Origin: Trueperaceae bacterium
GTDB lineage: Bacteria; Deinococcota; Deinococci; Deinococcales; Trueperaceae
DNA: 57,201 nucleotides
Assembly (NCBI GenBank): GCA_020431825.1
Contig: JAGQHN010000019.1
Span: 1-57,201, forward strand
Direction of reading: 5' to 3'
Part shown: positions 40,868 to 49,216 of the stretch, piece after piece
How the letters are laid out: each line of letters opens with the position of its first letter
Numbering within the stretch: position 1 is the stretch's first letter
Translations under genes and position numbers: made by a program
The notes under the pieces: generated by a model
Seen by the model: the letters and a program-made list of their open reading frames with translations, nothing else
The model's database searches: none
What the model was told of the DNA's origin: nothing

Positions 40868-42381
40868 ATGTCTTACCGCAGCCGCAAAAGTACACTCAGT
40901 TTTGACCGGGGTACGCTTATTTTGCACCCACCACCGCCGGGTAAAGTCTGGCTCGAGTTTGTAACCTGGGATGACCGGATTGAAAAGTTTCGCATTCCGG
41001 CGATTAAGTACCGAAGCTTTATCGAGTCGATGCGCCGTGAAGGAACTGAAATACAGGATGCAGCGAAGGCATTTAAAGAACTCGAGCTAATCATTGCTGA
41101 CGAAAAAGACCCCTTTAGCCACCAGAAAGAGGCGCTCGAGGCCTGGAAACGGGCAGGTCGGCGAGGCGTCGTGGTCCTGCCTACTGGCGCCGGAAAAACG
41201 TATGTAGCGCAACTGGCACTGCAAGAAACTCCGCGCAGCACGCTGATTGTGGTGCCTACTTTAGACCTGATGCACCAGTGGTATGCCAACCTCGAGGCTG
41301 CCTTTCCCGAGTCGGACTTGGGGCTTTTGGGAGGCGGCTCAAAAGACGAAAGTCAGATTTTGGTCGCAACCTATGACAGTGCCGCCATTCACGCAGAGCG
41401 CATAGGTAACCGTTACGCCATGATTATCTTTGATGAATGCCACCACTTACCCGGTGATTTTGTGCGCAGCATTGCCGAATATTCTCTGGCACCTTACCGT
41501 TTGGGACTTACCGCAACGCCTGAGCGCAGTGACGGCAAACATGATGATTTGACAAGTCTGATTGGCCCGATTGTCTACCGAAAAAGCCCTGAAGAGTTGG
41601 CAGGCAAAAGCCTATCTGAACATGAGATCAGGCAGATTAAAGTCAGTTTGTCTAAAGAAGAGCGAAGCGAGTACGACAGCTGCATTAAGCAGCGCAATGA
41701 GTTTTTGCAACGGTCAGGTATCTTTTTAGGCTCTCTTAATGGCTGGCAGAAATTTGTGGCTGCCAGTGCCCGCTCATCAGAAGGGCGAGCTGCCATGCTG
41801 GCGCACCGTCAGGCAAGAAAGCTCGCTCATCAGAAGGGCGAGCTGCCATGCTGGCGCACCGTCAGGCAAGAAAGCTGGCCTTTGGCACAGAAGCTAAAAT
41901 CAGGGTGCTTTATGACCTTTTAGCTAAGCATGCCTCAGACCGCATTCTTATTTTTACCGATGATAATGCCACGGTTTACCGCATCTCCCAGTCCTTACTC
42001 ATTCCTGCTATAACTCACCAGAGCAAAGTCAAAGAGCGCCATGAGATTTTAAAGAATTTTCGTGACGGAACCTATCCACGCATTGTGACCTCGAGGGTGC
42101 TAAATGAAGGCGTAGATGTACCCGAAGCCAATGTTGCCATTGTGCTTTCAGGTACGGGCTCTACTCGTGAATATGTGCAGCGGTTGGGGCGCATTTTGCG
42201 CAAAGGCGAAGGCAAACTGGCAATTCTTTACGAGGTCATTGCTGAAGATACCGCCGAGGAAAATGTCTCCAAGCGTCGCCGCCAGCGCCCTGGCGGAAGT
42301 ACAACCGAAAGTTCTGGTGAACAGTCCACCCTCTTTGCGCCTATAGATGATGAGGAGACGATAGACTTTGAGGATTTGTGA
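40868..42381 (+). pseudogene. XPB/Rad25-type DNA helicase, frameshifted by a 53-bp tandem duplication
   Basis: With one copy of the duplication removed the gene encodes a continuous protein of 486 residues. The first half (351 aa before the artificial stop at 41921-41923) has Walker A LPTGAGKTYVAQ (K110), the box II IIFDECHHLPG and motif III LGLTATPERSDG. The second half (open from 41848) has ILIFTDDNATVYRIS, motif V RVLNEGVDVPEANVAIVL and motif VI YVQRLGRILRKGEGK. This is a complete superfamily 2 helicase of the XPB type, which in archaea works with Bax1 in nucleotide excision repair. bax1 lies 1.5 kb downstream. As written, only RecA-like domain 1 would be made; reinitiation at 41848 has no ribosome site. 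A sequencing or assembly error is possible, but a real mutation or variable repeat is equally consistent. Confidence 0.85.
41771..41876 (+). repeat. Perfect tandem duplication of 53 bp inside the helicase gene
   Basis: Copy 1 is 41771-41823 and copy 2 is 41824-41876; the unit begins CGCTCATCAGAAGGGCGAGC and ends AGGCAAGAAAGCT. The copies are identical. 53 is not divisible by 3, so the second copy shifts frame by +2/-1 and leads to a stop about 45 nt later. Three extra copies would restore frame. Confidence 0.97.
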
Positions 42382-42494
42382 GTTGCTTTTCACAACACTG
42401 ATACTTTAGTCAAAGAGGGTTTGTGAGTTAGAAGTAATCTGCGATCAACCACAGATTATCAGAATGTATTCTCTCGATAGGATGTAAAGTTAAT

Positions 42495-43019
42495 TTAAGG
42501 TTGAACGCTACTGTTTTCAGTGAATATGCCATAAGGCGGGGAGCCATATTTGTCTATAAAAATCGAATTTATCCTTATTGAAGGATTAGCAAATCGCGCA
42601 GCTTCAATTATTGCCTGAGCCATTTGCTCCCGATTACGGAAAAACGGAATAGGAATATTTAATGCAAAATTCCCATTTTTGTGTATCAATCTCATTTGCA
42701 AACCTCTAAAAGGTATATAGCCAAATCCAGTAAGTGTAGAAATGTAACTAAATTCTGTCCAGGGGATATTATGTCTTTGAAAAAAAGTTCTGGTCTTTAT
42801 TCCCTCTGTGCTAATTTCCACCCTTAATGTTGAAAAATGGTAAACCACATAACCCATTAAAGGAATACCAAAGAAAGCCCCTATAAAATCTTTTGGAGAA
42901 GTAAGGCTTTGAAATCGTGTCACAATACCCCAAACCCCGAATAGCGTAAATATGGATAGCACAATAAGCCAGACGTACACAAAAAGGCCTTTTTGAGAGA
43001 AAACCTTTGGATTACTCAT
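42495..43019 (-). CDS. PH-like domain membrane protein, AT-rich
   Basis: A 174-residue protein. Two hydrophobic segments at about 13-34 and 44-62 are followed by a beta-rich region (LRVEISTEGIKTRTFFQRHN, then IPWTEFSYISTLTGFGY) like bacterial PH domains of the DUF304 kind. It probably sits at the inner membrane with the domain in the cytoplasm. The base composition is clearly more AT-rich than its neighbours, and no CTCGAG lies between about 42080 and 43170, suggesting recent acquisition between the helicase and bax1. Function unknown. Confidence 0.65.
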   Translation of the reverse strand: MSNPKVFSQKGLFVYVWLIVLSIFTLFGVWGIVTRFQSLTSPKDFIGAFFGIPLMGYVVYHFSTLRVEISTEGIKTRTFFQRHNIPWTEFSYISTLTGFGYIPFRGLQMRLIHKNGNFALNIPIPFFRNREQMAQAIIEAARFANPSIRINSIFIDKYGSPPYGIFTENSSVQP

Positions 43020-43128
43020 ATCAATGTTTTAGTTCTAGCATGCCCTTTGTTGCTGACGTTGTGGATTAAGTCCTTGTTTTCTGGATACCAGCGAAGGCTC
43101 TTATGACGAGTAAGTGCTTTAACAGTAT

Positions 43129-43800
43129 CTATGCGTCTACTTTAGAGAGAGAGGGTAAAGGCGTTGTCTTCCTCGAGTCCCTCCTGATTAACCACTCAGC
43201 AAAGATCAGATTAGGAACCCAGCAGAGCCAGGAAATGATGATGTAACTTGTTCTGAACTCGAGCCCCAGCATCATAAATAAAGGAATCCAGAGCCTTAAG
43301 GTGACAGCCGCAAACGTCAGAGCAAAGTTGCGAATCATCCAGGCTTTATGAGCCTCTATATTGCCCTTGCGAATCAGGCTATAGGCAGCGTAGCCACTAC
43401 CTAGCCAGAGCAGCGAGAGGCTAGCAAAGCCAAGTTTTGCAACTATGCCACCAAAGGCAAAAAAAGCCATGTAAAGCCCCCCCAGTCCTCCAAGCAAAAT
43501 GCCAAGCAGATAGATACGCCCTAGCCAGCGGTGCAGTTTAAGAAAACGACCTCGTCTCAGTCTAGGTAAAAACTGCAAAGGACCAATAATGAGGGCGAGC
43601 ATAGCACCACTAATATGCAGGATAAGGCCAAAGCGGTGTGCCATATAGACCAGCATTTGCTCAGAAAAAAAGACGTCTGGGTTAAGGCTAAAGTAACGGC
43701 TCGAGACCAGTACGATAAACAAAGATAAAACAAGCATGCTTGTCCAGCCAATTTTTTTGGCAAGTCCAGTTCGAGGTTTCACTAGGGGTTTTGTCGTCAT
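43129..43800 (-). CDS. DUF2306 family membrane protein
   Basis: A 223-residue membrane protein with about six hydrophobic segments. AHRFGLILHISGAMLALIIGPLQF, LKLHRWLGRIYLLGILLGGLGG and IEAHKAWMIRNFALTFAAVTLRLW contain the conserved His-rich motifs of DUF2306 (H-x-x-G and H-R-W-x-G), which could bind a haem or metal. Family function is unknown. Native CTCGAG sites are present, so unlike its left neighbour it looks resident. On the opposite strand to both the helicase and bax1. Confidence 0.82.
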   Translation of the reverse strand: MTTKPLVKPRTGLAKKIGWTSMLVLSLFIVLVSSRYFSLNPDVFFSEQMLVYMAHRFGLILHISGAMLALIIGPLQFLPRLRRGRFLKLHRWLGRIYLLGILLGGLGGLYMAFFAFGGIVAKLGFASLSLLWLGSGYAAYSLIRKGNIEAHKAWMIRNFALTFAAVTLRLWIPLFMMLGLEFRTSYIIISWLCWVPNLIFAEWLIRRDSRKTTPLPSLSKVDA

Positions 43801-43929
43801 AATAAAGCTACCTTAAAAAAGAGTTTCCTTACCATAGAGACTGACTGGCGACATTGCCTCGGTCAATAGTATGAGAACTGACTTAGAAGCTTCTCAAAGG
43901 GCAAAACGAAGACTTGGACTAATTAGGGT

Positions 43930-43935
43930 CATAAT
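43930..43935 (+). promoter_or_regulatory. -10 box CATAAT of bax1, 6 nt before ATG
   Basis: CATAAT then GTGCCT then the ATG at 43942; no ribosome site is present, so the transcript is likely leaderless from this ATG. Confidence 0.5.
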
Positions 43936-43941
43936 GTGCCT

Positions 43942-45156
43942 ATGCTTCCTAGCGATTTACTGATGCACCGCTATAACGGAGAGGAAGTCGTACCCAAGAG
44001 ACTCGAGCTTGATAAAAAGAACTTAGAGCTTGCCGCTGAAATCATTGATCTGTTTGCTGCCTGTCAGGGTAAAAAGCGGGCTGAACTCGATGAAAGTTTA
44101 CTTGTTTTAGAAGGTGAGGCCACCAATTACCGGGTTAAGCGAGGCTTAGCGCATCTGCTCAGCAACGGCTTTTGCACCTTTGAAACTGTCAGCCCTATAG
44201 AGCCCGAGCTTTTGCGAGAGCGCATTTTTGCCCTTTCTGCTAAGCATGTTCCTGCTGTAAGTACTACAGACAGTCTCATTTCGGGGCTTGCTGCGGTGTT
44301 AAGTGAAGAACTGGGTAAAGACGTAGATGTTTCACAAGTGCAGGAAGGACTTTATGCTGATTTAAAAGAAAATGCCATCCTGACGACCTATGAACCGCCA
44401 AGCGCTGAGGCGCTGCTTCACCGCTATAACCTGTCGCAGGTGCAGGGCATTTTGTACCGGGCGAAAGAGCTTGTGATTCATGCGCACCGCAATGTACCCG
44501 GAGAGTACAAGCAGCTTTTTCGCTACCTGAAACTTTTTGGCCTTATGACCTATATCGAGGGAGATGTTGACCACGGATTTAGCGTAACTATTGATGGTCC
44601 TGCCAGCGTCTTTGGTAGCAGTACCCGCTACGGTACCGACATTGCTAAATTCTTGCCTGCTCTTCTAAATGTTTCTAAATGGAGTATGGAGGCTAACCTT
44701 TTGCCTCGTCAACTCTATGATGGTAGTCCTGCCGCTGCCAGATTTACCCTGGACTCAGACTGTGGTCTGGTGTCGCACTATAAACGCGGAAAGGTTTACG
44801 ACAGCATGGTTGAGGAAGCTTTTGCTAAACGCTGGGAGAGCACCAAGACCGACTGGGTCTTAGAACGAGAAGTCAATCTCTTGCCAATTCCAGGCAGCGT
44901 TATGGTGCCTGATTTTCGCTTAGTTCACCCCGATGGGCGTGATTTTGTGCTGGAAATTGTAGGTTACTGGCGACCCGAATACCTTAAGAAAAAGTTTGCG
45001 CAGGTGGCCCGTTCAGGCATTAATAATCTGATTTTAGCTGTTTCGCAAAAGCTGAATCTGGAGAAAGCTGGCGTTAAGGTTGAGAACGTTCTGGCAAAGG
45101 TGATCTGGTTTAAGGAAAAGATTATTCCAAAAGATGTATTGGCGCTTATTGATTAG
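43942..45156 (+). CDS. Bax1/DUF790 family nuclease, XPB partner
   Basis: A 404-residue protein of the DUF790 family, called Bax1 in archaea where it binds XPB and cuts DNA at bubble/fork junctions in excision repair. I place the start at the ATG at 43942 (MLPSDLLMHRYN), the typical family N-terminus; the GTG two codons upstream is less likely because the -10 box lies 6 nt before the ATG. YNLSQVQGILYRAKELVIHA and the ARFTLDSD-like middle are conserved. The C-terminal PD-(D/E)xK nuclease is intact: D324 in VMVPDFRLVHPDG and E338-I-V in FVLEIVGYW. The gene looks functional although the helicase gene is broken. Two opposite-strand genes separate them. Confidence 0.9.
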   Translation: MLPSDLLMHRYNGEEVVPKRLELDKKNLELAAEIIDLFAACQGKKRAELDESLLVLEGEATNYRVKRGLAHLLSNGFCTFETVSPIEPELLRERIFALSAKHVPAVSTTDSLISGLAAVLSEELGKDVDVSQVQEGLYADLKENAILTTYEPPSAEALLHRYNLSQVQGILYRAKELVIHAHRNVPGEYKQLFRYLKLFGLMTYIEGDVDHGFSVTIDGPASVFGSSTRYGTDIAKFLPALLNVSKWSMEANLLPRQLYDGSPAAARFTLDSDCGLVSHYKRGKVYDSMVEEAFAKRWESTKTDWVLEREVNLLPIPGSVMVPDFRLVHPDGRDFVLEIVGYWRPEYLKKKFAQVARSGINNLILAVSQKLNLEKAGVKVENVLAKVIWFKEKIIPKDVLALID

Positions 45157-45305
45157 CCAATTTTCCTAAATGGTTTAAGTTTTGCCATCTGCTTGAGTTT
45201 TGGGTTGATCAGTCATTTCAGAAGAACTTTCCGCAAACTTTATCCCATCTGATATAACCTGATTACAGCTACAGCAAAGCTGTTAGCAGAGAAGCAAAAA
45301 CCTGT

Positions 45306-45311
45306 TACACT
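45306..45311 (+). promoter_or_regulatory. -10 box TACACT, 8 nt before the ATG at 45320
   Basis: TACACT then TTTGACGC then ATG; no ribosome site. Predicted leader 0-2 nt. Confidence 0.4.
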
Positions 45312-45319
45312 TTTGACGC

Positions 45320-46183
45320 ATGGACATTCCTAGATACTGGGCTCGAGCTGAAGCTAAAGTCACTATAAAAGGACAGGCTTACAACTTTATTGCATACAAG
45401 GGCTCAGATCAAAGTCTCGAGGCTGCACAGGTGCTTGCCAGCACGGAACTTTCTGAGCGTATTGCTCGCAAAGAACGGGGTGAACCTCTGGGCAGCTACC
45501 CTAAACATGGAGCGCCTCTAAGAGAAGAGATCATTGAAGATATCATTCATAATCAGGAGCGAATTGCTGTGATTACGCGTAATTCAGCGGGTTCTCTGGT
45601 GCTAAATACCGCCAGGGTCATGTTTATAGACATTGACCTCATGCAAAGCCATCTATGGGAAAGAGTCTCCTGGCGGCAAATCCTGAAAAACATCTTTGAA
45701 TGGCCTAAAAGCAAACCTAAGCCTCGAGCTGAACAGGTACTCGAGCGTATTCATCAGTGGTATGAGAACCATACCGATTTTACCCTGCGAGTTTATAGAA
45801 CCAAAGCGGGTTTTCGTTTGCTGGTAAGCCATACGCTTTTTGATCCTGAGAGTCCTCTGGTGACAAAGATCATGGAAGAACTGGCATGTGATAACCGTTA
45901 CCGCCGTTTATGTGCTATACAGTCCTGTTTTCGTGCCCGTTTGACCCCAAAATACTACCGTATTAGGCTCGAGCGTCCTCCAGGGCGCTATCCCTGGCAA
46001 AGTGCTCAGGAAGAACTTTTGCAACGTGACTGGGAACTGGCTTATCACCAGAAGATAAAAGACTATGATGTCTGTATCCTTATTGAGATACTGGGTGACG
46101 CACCACCACATCCTGAAGCGCAGGTCGTTATGGATATTCATGACAAGTTTGTGATGTCTGAGTTAGCTAAGCCCTTGGCCTAG
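45320..46183 (+). CDS. Conserved uncharacterised protein with DxD motif
   Basis: A 287-residue soluble protein of a family I recognise by pattern as widespread and unnamed (IPRYWARAEA at the start, AVITRNSAGSLVLNTARVMF, then D104-x-D106 in FIDIDLM). Further fixed blocks are RVYRTKAGFRLLVSH (S170-H171), RRLCAIQSCFRARLTPKYY and GRYPWQ. The DxD strand, a later S-H strand and a third acidic strand resemble the order of catalytic motifs in archaeo-eukaryotic primase-like and other nucleotidyltransferase folds; this is only a suggestion. It follows bax1 by 163 nt with its own -10. Possible role in DNA or RNA metabolism, not demonstrated. Confidence 0.7.
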   Translation: MDIPRYWARAEAKVTIKGQAYNFIAYKGSDQSLEAAQVLASTELSERIARKERGEPLGSYPKHGAPLREEIIEDIIHNQERIAVITRNSAGSLVLNTARVMFIDIDLMQSHLWERVSWRQILKNIFEWPKSKPKPRAEQVLERIHQWYENHTDFTLRVYRTKAGFRLLVSHTLFDPESPLVTKIMEELACDNRYRRLCAIQSCFRARLTPKYYRIRLERPPGRYPWQSAQEELLQRDWELAYHQKIKDYDVCILIEILGDAPPHPEAQVVMDIHDKFVMSELAKPLA

Positions 46184-46232
46184 ATGGACAGTTTGGGGCG
46201 CTTGACTAGCTGTTTTCCTGATACAGTTGCTC

Positions 46233-46997
46233 ATGAATCGACTTTTTGATTTAACGGGGAAGCGGGCGCTTATTACAGGCTCGAGTAAAGGCATAGGATT
46301 TACGCTGGCAGAAGGCCTGGCCGAGGCTGGAGCAAGTATAGTTCTTAATGCAAGATCAGCTGAGCGCTTAAGAGCAGCAGAAAAGACCTTAAAGGAAAAA
46401 GGGTTTGAGGCAGCGTCTTTTTGTTTTGATGTTACCCAGCCTGGCGAAATCCAGACGGCTATAGATGATATAGAAACTAAGCTTGGCCCCATTGACATTC
46501 TGATAAATAATGCGGGTATGCAGGCCAGAGGAGCACTCGAGGACTATGACCTGGAAACCTGGCGGCGTCTTATGGAAACCAATGTCAACTCGATGTTTTA
46601 TGTGACTCGAGTTGTGGCTAAGTACATGATTGAGCGCGGACAGGGAAAAATCATCAATATCGGTTCGGTGCAGTCCATGACAGGTAGACCAACCATTGCG
46701 CCTTATACCGCGTCAAAAGGTGCGGTGCTCAATTTGACCAAGGGCATGGCGATAGACTGGGGGCCAAAAGGCTTGCAGATAAATGCTATTGGGCCGGGCT
46801 ACTTTAAGACTGAACTCAATCAGGCGCTCGTTGATAATCCTGAGTTTTCCAACTGGTTGACGGGCCGCACGCCTGCCAAACGCTGGGGAAACCTGGATGA
46901 GCTTAAAGGTGCAGCTATCTTTTTGGCTTCGGAAGCCTCGAGCTTCATAAATGGTCATATGATCTATGTTGATGGTGGTCTTTTAGCGCAGCTTTAA
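46233..46997 (+). CDS. Short-chain dehydrogenase/reductase, gluconate-5-dehydrogenase-like
   Basis: A 254-residue classical SDR. GKRALITGSSKGIGFTLAEG is the NAD(P) loop, ILINNAGMQARGAL the NNAG motif, and INIGSVQSMTGRPTIAPYTASKGAV the Ser-Tyr-Lys triad. The PAYTASKGAVLNLTKGMAIDWGPKGLQINAIGPGYF-like region (here PYTASKG, then GLQINAIGPGYFKTEL) is standard. The pattern SSKGIGFxLAEGLAEAGA is closest to gluconate 5-dehydrogenases and polyol dehydrogenases. I use the ATG at 46233; a TTG two codons upstream is possible. The stop shares TTAA with the convergent acetyltransferase. Confidence 0.9.
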   Translation: MNRLFDLTGKRALITGSSKGIGFTLAEGLAEAGASIVLNARSAERLRAAEKTLKEKGFEAASFCFDVTQPGEIQTAIDDIETKLGPIDILINNAGMQARGALEDYDLETWRRLMETNVNSMFYVTRVVAKYMIERGQGKIINIGSVQSMTGRPTIAPYTASKGAVLNLTKGMAIDWGPKGLQINAIGPGYFKTELNQALVDNPEFSNWLTGRTPAKRWGNLDELKGAAIFLASEASSFINGHMIYVDGGLLAQL

Positions 46998-47476
46998 GCT
47001 TTTGAAAAATCCAGAATCATTTCATTGCTGGGTACAAAACCGAGTTTTTCATAGACGGGTTTGCCCATAGGCGACGCGTGTAAAACTACTTTGGTGCAAG
47101 CAATATCTCTGAGGTAGTCTGTGCATGCCTGCGTTAAGGTTCTGGCAATGCCTTTCCCCCTTTCCTCTGGGGTGACATAAACACCCCAGATATAGCCATA
47201 TTGCCGCTTATCCTTTTGAAAGACCATGGGGTAAGGACCGTAGAAAAGCTGGCAGGCCGCAGTTCCGATGGGCTGACCATTCTTTTCGGCGATAAAGGCG
47301 GCATACTGGTGCTTTTCTCTGGCGTCAGCGATGAACTCGAGGGTTTCCTCGCGCCAGCGCTCACTCAGGATTTTATCCATATCGTAGTCCTGCCACATTA
47401 GCCGGAAAAAATCGGCAACGATGACATCGTCTTGGGCTTGGGTAGGTCTCAGGTTAAAGGAAGAAGGGGTGCTCAT
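46994..47476 (-). CDS. GNAT family N-acetyltransferase
   Basis: A 160-residue acetyltransferase. The acetyl-CoA loop is VTPEERGKGIARTLTQACTDYL (motif Q/RxxGxG/A as RGKGIA), and PMGKPVYEKLGFVPSNEM is the C-terminal Tyr-containing motif. Substrate unknown. It is convergent with the SDR, sharing TTAA as both stop codons, and divergent from another GNAT gene 77 nt away. The two GNAT proteins are not close paralogues. Confidence 0.88.
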   Translation of the reverse strand: MSTPSSFNLRPTQAQDDVIVADFFRLMWQDYDMDKILSERWREETLEFIADAREKHQYAAFIAEKNGQPIGTAACQLFYGPYPMVFQKDKRQYGYIWGVYVTPEERGKGIARTLTQACTDYLRDIACTKVVLHASPMGKPVYEKLGFVPSNEMILDFSKA

Positions 47477-47541
47477 AATCTTCTATTTTAGTAACTTTTT
47501 CTGCTTAAAGTTAAGGTTCGCTGACGAATGTTTTTTCTTGC

Positions 47542-47547
47542 TACTAT
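47542..47547 (+). promoter_or_regulatory. -10 box TACTAT, 6 nt before the ATG at 47554
   Basis: TACTAT then AGGGCT then ATG. Transcription from the A of ATG is expected; AGGG could also be read as a weak ribosome site but is too close. Confidence 0.45.
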
Positions 47548-47553
47548 AGGGCT

Positions 47554-48024
47554 ATGGTTCAGCTTTTGCCGCTTAGTGCTGAAGAGTTTGACAGTTATTT
47601 GGAACAGGCGATTAAAGACTATGCGGAGGACAAGATTGCCGCAGGTAACTGGCAGGTTTCTGAAGCCCTGGAGAACTCGAGGCGAGACTATCTGAGGCTC
47701 TTGCCAGAGGGTGTTAGGACTGCCAACAACTATCTCTTTAGCATCAGAAGGGATGCCGGGGAAAAGGTGGGTGTGATCTGGTTTGCACTTAACCCTGAAG
47801 GGTTAAAAAGTAACGCTTTTATCTATGATTTTCTTATAGATGAGCCCTACAGGCGTAAGGGTTACGGTAAAGCTGCCTTACTTGCCGCCGAAGAAAAGGC
47901 AAAAGCTCTGGGTATAAGCACCCTCTCCTTACATGTCTTTGGTCATAACCAGGCTGCCAGAAAGCTTTATGAACAGCTTGGTTACGAAATTACCAATATC
48001 AATATGGCAAAGAAGCTGACTTAA
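47554..48024 (+). CDS. GNAT family N-acetyltransferase
   Basis: A 156-residue acetyltransferase. The CoA-binding segment is DEPYRRKGYGKAALLAAEEKA and the closing motif VFGHNQAARKLYEQLGYEITN with the catalytic-type Tyr. The N-terminal part (EEFDSYLEQAIKDYAEDKIA and NSRRDYLRLLPEG) resembles acetyltransferases of the YobR/ribosomal type that act on small amines. Substrate unknown. A -10 box 6 nt upstream suggests leaderless expression. It is followed 60 nt later by the trans-sulfuration enzyme with a separate -10. Confidence 0.87.
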   Translation: MVQLLPLSAEEFDSYLEQAIKDYAEDKIAAGNWQVSEALENSRRDYLRLLPEGVRTANNYLFSIRRDAGEKVGVIWFALNPEGLKSNAFIYDFLIDEPYRRKGYGKAALLAAEEKAKALGISTLSLHVFGHNQAARKLYEQLGYEITNINMAKKLT

Positions 48025-48070
48025 GGCTCGAGCTGTCTTGTTTGCTTTCATATCCAGTTAGCCGTTCCGA

Positions 48071-48076
48071 TAAGAT
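48071..48076 (+). promoter_or_regulatory. -10 box TAAGAT, 8 nt before the ATG at 48085
   Basis: TAAGAT then AAAAAGCT then ATG; predicted leader 0-2 nt and no ribosome site. Confidence 0.4.
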
Positions 48077-48084
48077 AAAAAGCT

Positions 48085-49215
48085 ATGAAGCCTAAACTGG
48101 AAACCCTAGCCATACACGCAGGTTCAGAAATTGATGCGGCAACAGCTGCGGTGACGTCTCCGATTCACCTGAGTACGACCTTTGAGCGAAATGCTGATGG
48201 TAGCTTTCCTCATGGATATATTTATACGCGCAGTCATAACCCCAACCGGGCTGCTTTAGAGCAGTGTATTACCGCCTTAGAGGGGGGAGAGGCTTCGGCA
48301 GCCTTTTCTTCGGGTTCGGCGGCGGCCTCAGCGGTGTTTCGTGCTCTCGAGCCGGGTGACCACGCCATTATTCCTGATGATATGTACTGGGGTATTCGCA
48401 AGCTTTTAAAGCAGGTCTTTGTACCCTGGGGTTTAGAGCTTAGCGAAGTTGATATGAGCAAGCTGGATGAGGTAAAGGCCCATATTAAAGCCAATACCAG
48501 ACTGGTCTGGATTGAAACACCCTCAAACCCCATGCTCAAAATTACCGACATTGCTGGTGTGGTCAAACTGGCGAAAAGTGTCGGGGCAAAAGTAGCTTGT
48601 GATAATACCTGGACCCCACCGGGTATGCAGCCCGTTTTTGCCCTTGGCGCTGACATGGTTATGCATGCCAGTACCAAGTATCTGGCAGGTCACAGTGATG
48701 TTTTAGGCGGAACCCTGACTAGCAGAGAGGCCGATGCATTCTGGGAGCGGATTGTCTTTGTGCAAAAAAATGAAGGGGCGGTGCCCTCGCCCTTTGATTG
48801 CTGGCTAACCCTGAGAGGAATAAAAACCTTGCCCTACCGCATGCGTGGTCATGTGGAAAATGCTGAGGCGATCGCTCACTTTTTAGCAGAGCATCCAAAG
48901 GTAGAACGGGTGGCCTATCCAGGTTTAAAAAGCCATCCTAATCATGAGGTTGCTAAGGAGCAAATGAGCAGTTTTGGCGCTATGCTTTCAGTCTTGCTGA
49001 AAGGCGGGGAAGGGGCTGCTATGGAGGTGGCTGCTGCCTTAAAGCTGTTCACCAGAGCAACCAGCTTGGGTGGAGTAGAGAGCCTGATTGAGCACCGTGC
49101 CAGCATTGAGGGGCCAGACTCAAAAACGCCTAAAAATCTGCTTCGGGTAAGTGTAGGGCTCGAGCACAAAGATGATCTCATTGCGGATCTTGAGCAGGCC
49201 CTCAATAAAGTTTGA
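48085..49215 (+). CDS. Trans-sulfuration family PLP enzyme (cystathionine gamma-synthase/lyase type)
   Basis: A 376-residue PLP-dependent enzyme of the Cys/Met metabolism family. ETLAIHAGSEIDAATAAVTS and PIHLSTTFERN start the family pattern; YTRSHNPNRAALEQCITALE, ALEGGEASAAFSSGSAAASA and WIETPSNPMLKITDI follow. The PLP lysine lies in MHASTKYLAGHSDVLGG. SLGGVESLIEHRAS and GLLRVSVGLEHKDDLIADLEQAL-like LLRVSVGLEHKDDLI end it. Cystathionine gamma-lyase, gamma-synthase, beta-lyase and methionine gamma-lyase cannot be separated by eye; the lack of an F/Y marker near the substrate site leaves it open. It overlaps nothing but is followed by a GTG gene 1 nt later. Confidence 0.9.
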   Translation: MKPKLETLAIHAGSEIDAATAAVTSPIHLSTTFERNADGSFPHGYIYTRSHNPNRAALEQCITALEGGEASAAFSSGSAAASAVFRALEPGDHAIIPDDMYWGIRKLLKQVFVPWGLELSEVDMSKLDEVKAHIKANTRLVWIETPSNPMLKITDIAGVVKLAKSVGAKVACDNTWTPPGMQPVFALGADMVMHASTKYLAGHSDVLGGTLTSREADAFWERIVFVQKNEGAVPSPFDCWLTLRGIKTLPYRMRGHVENAEAIAHFLAEHPKVERVAYPGLKSHPNHEVAKEQMSSFGAMLSVLLKGGEGAAMEVAAALKLFTRATSLGGVESLIEHRASIEGPDSKTPKNLLRVSVGLEHKDDLIADLEQALNKV

Positions 49216-49216
49216 C

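Noticed and set aside
41848..42381. Independent small helicase gene
   Set aside because: It is the in-frame second half of the XPB helicase once one 53-bp copy is removed, and has no ribosome site.
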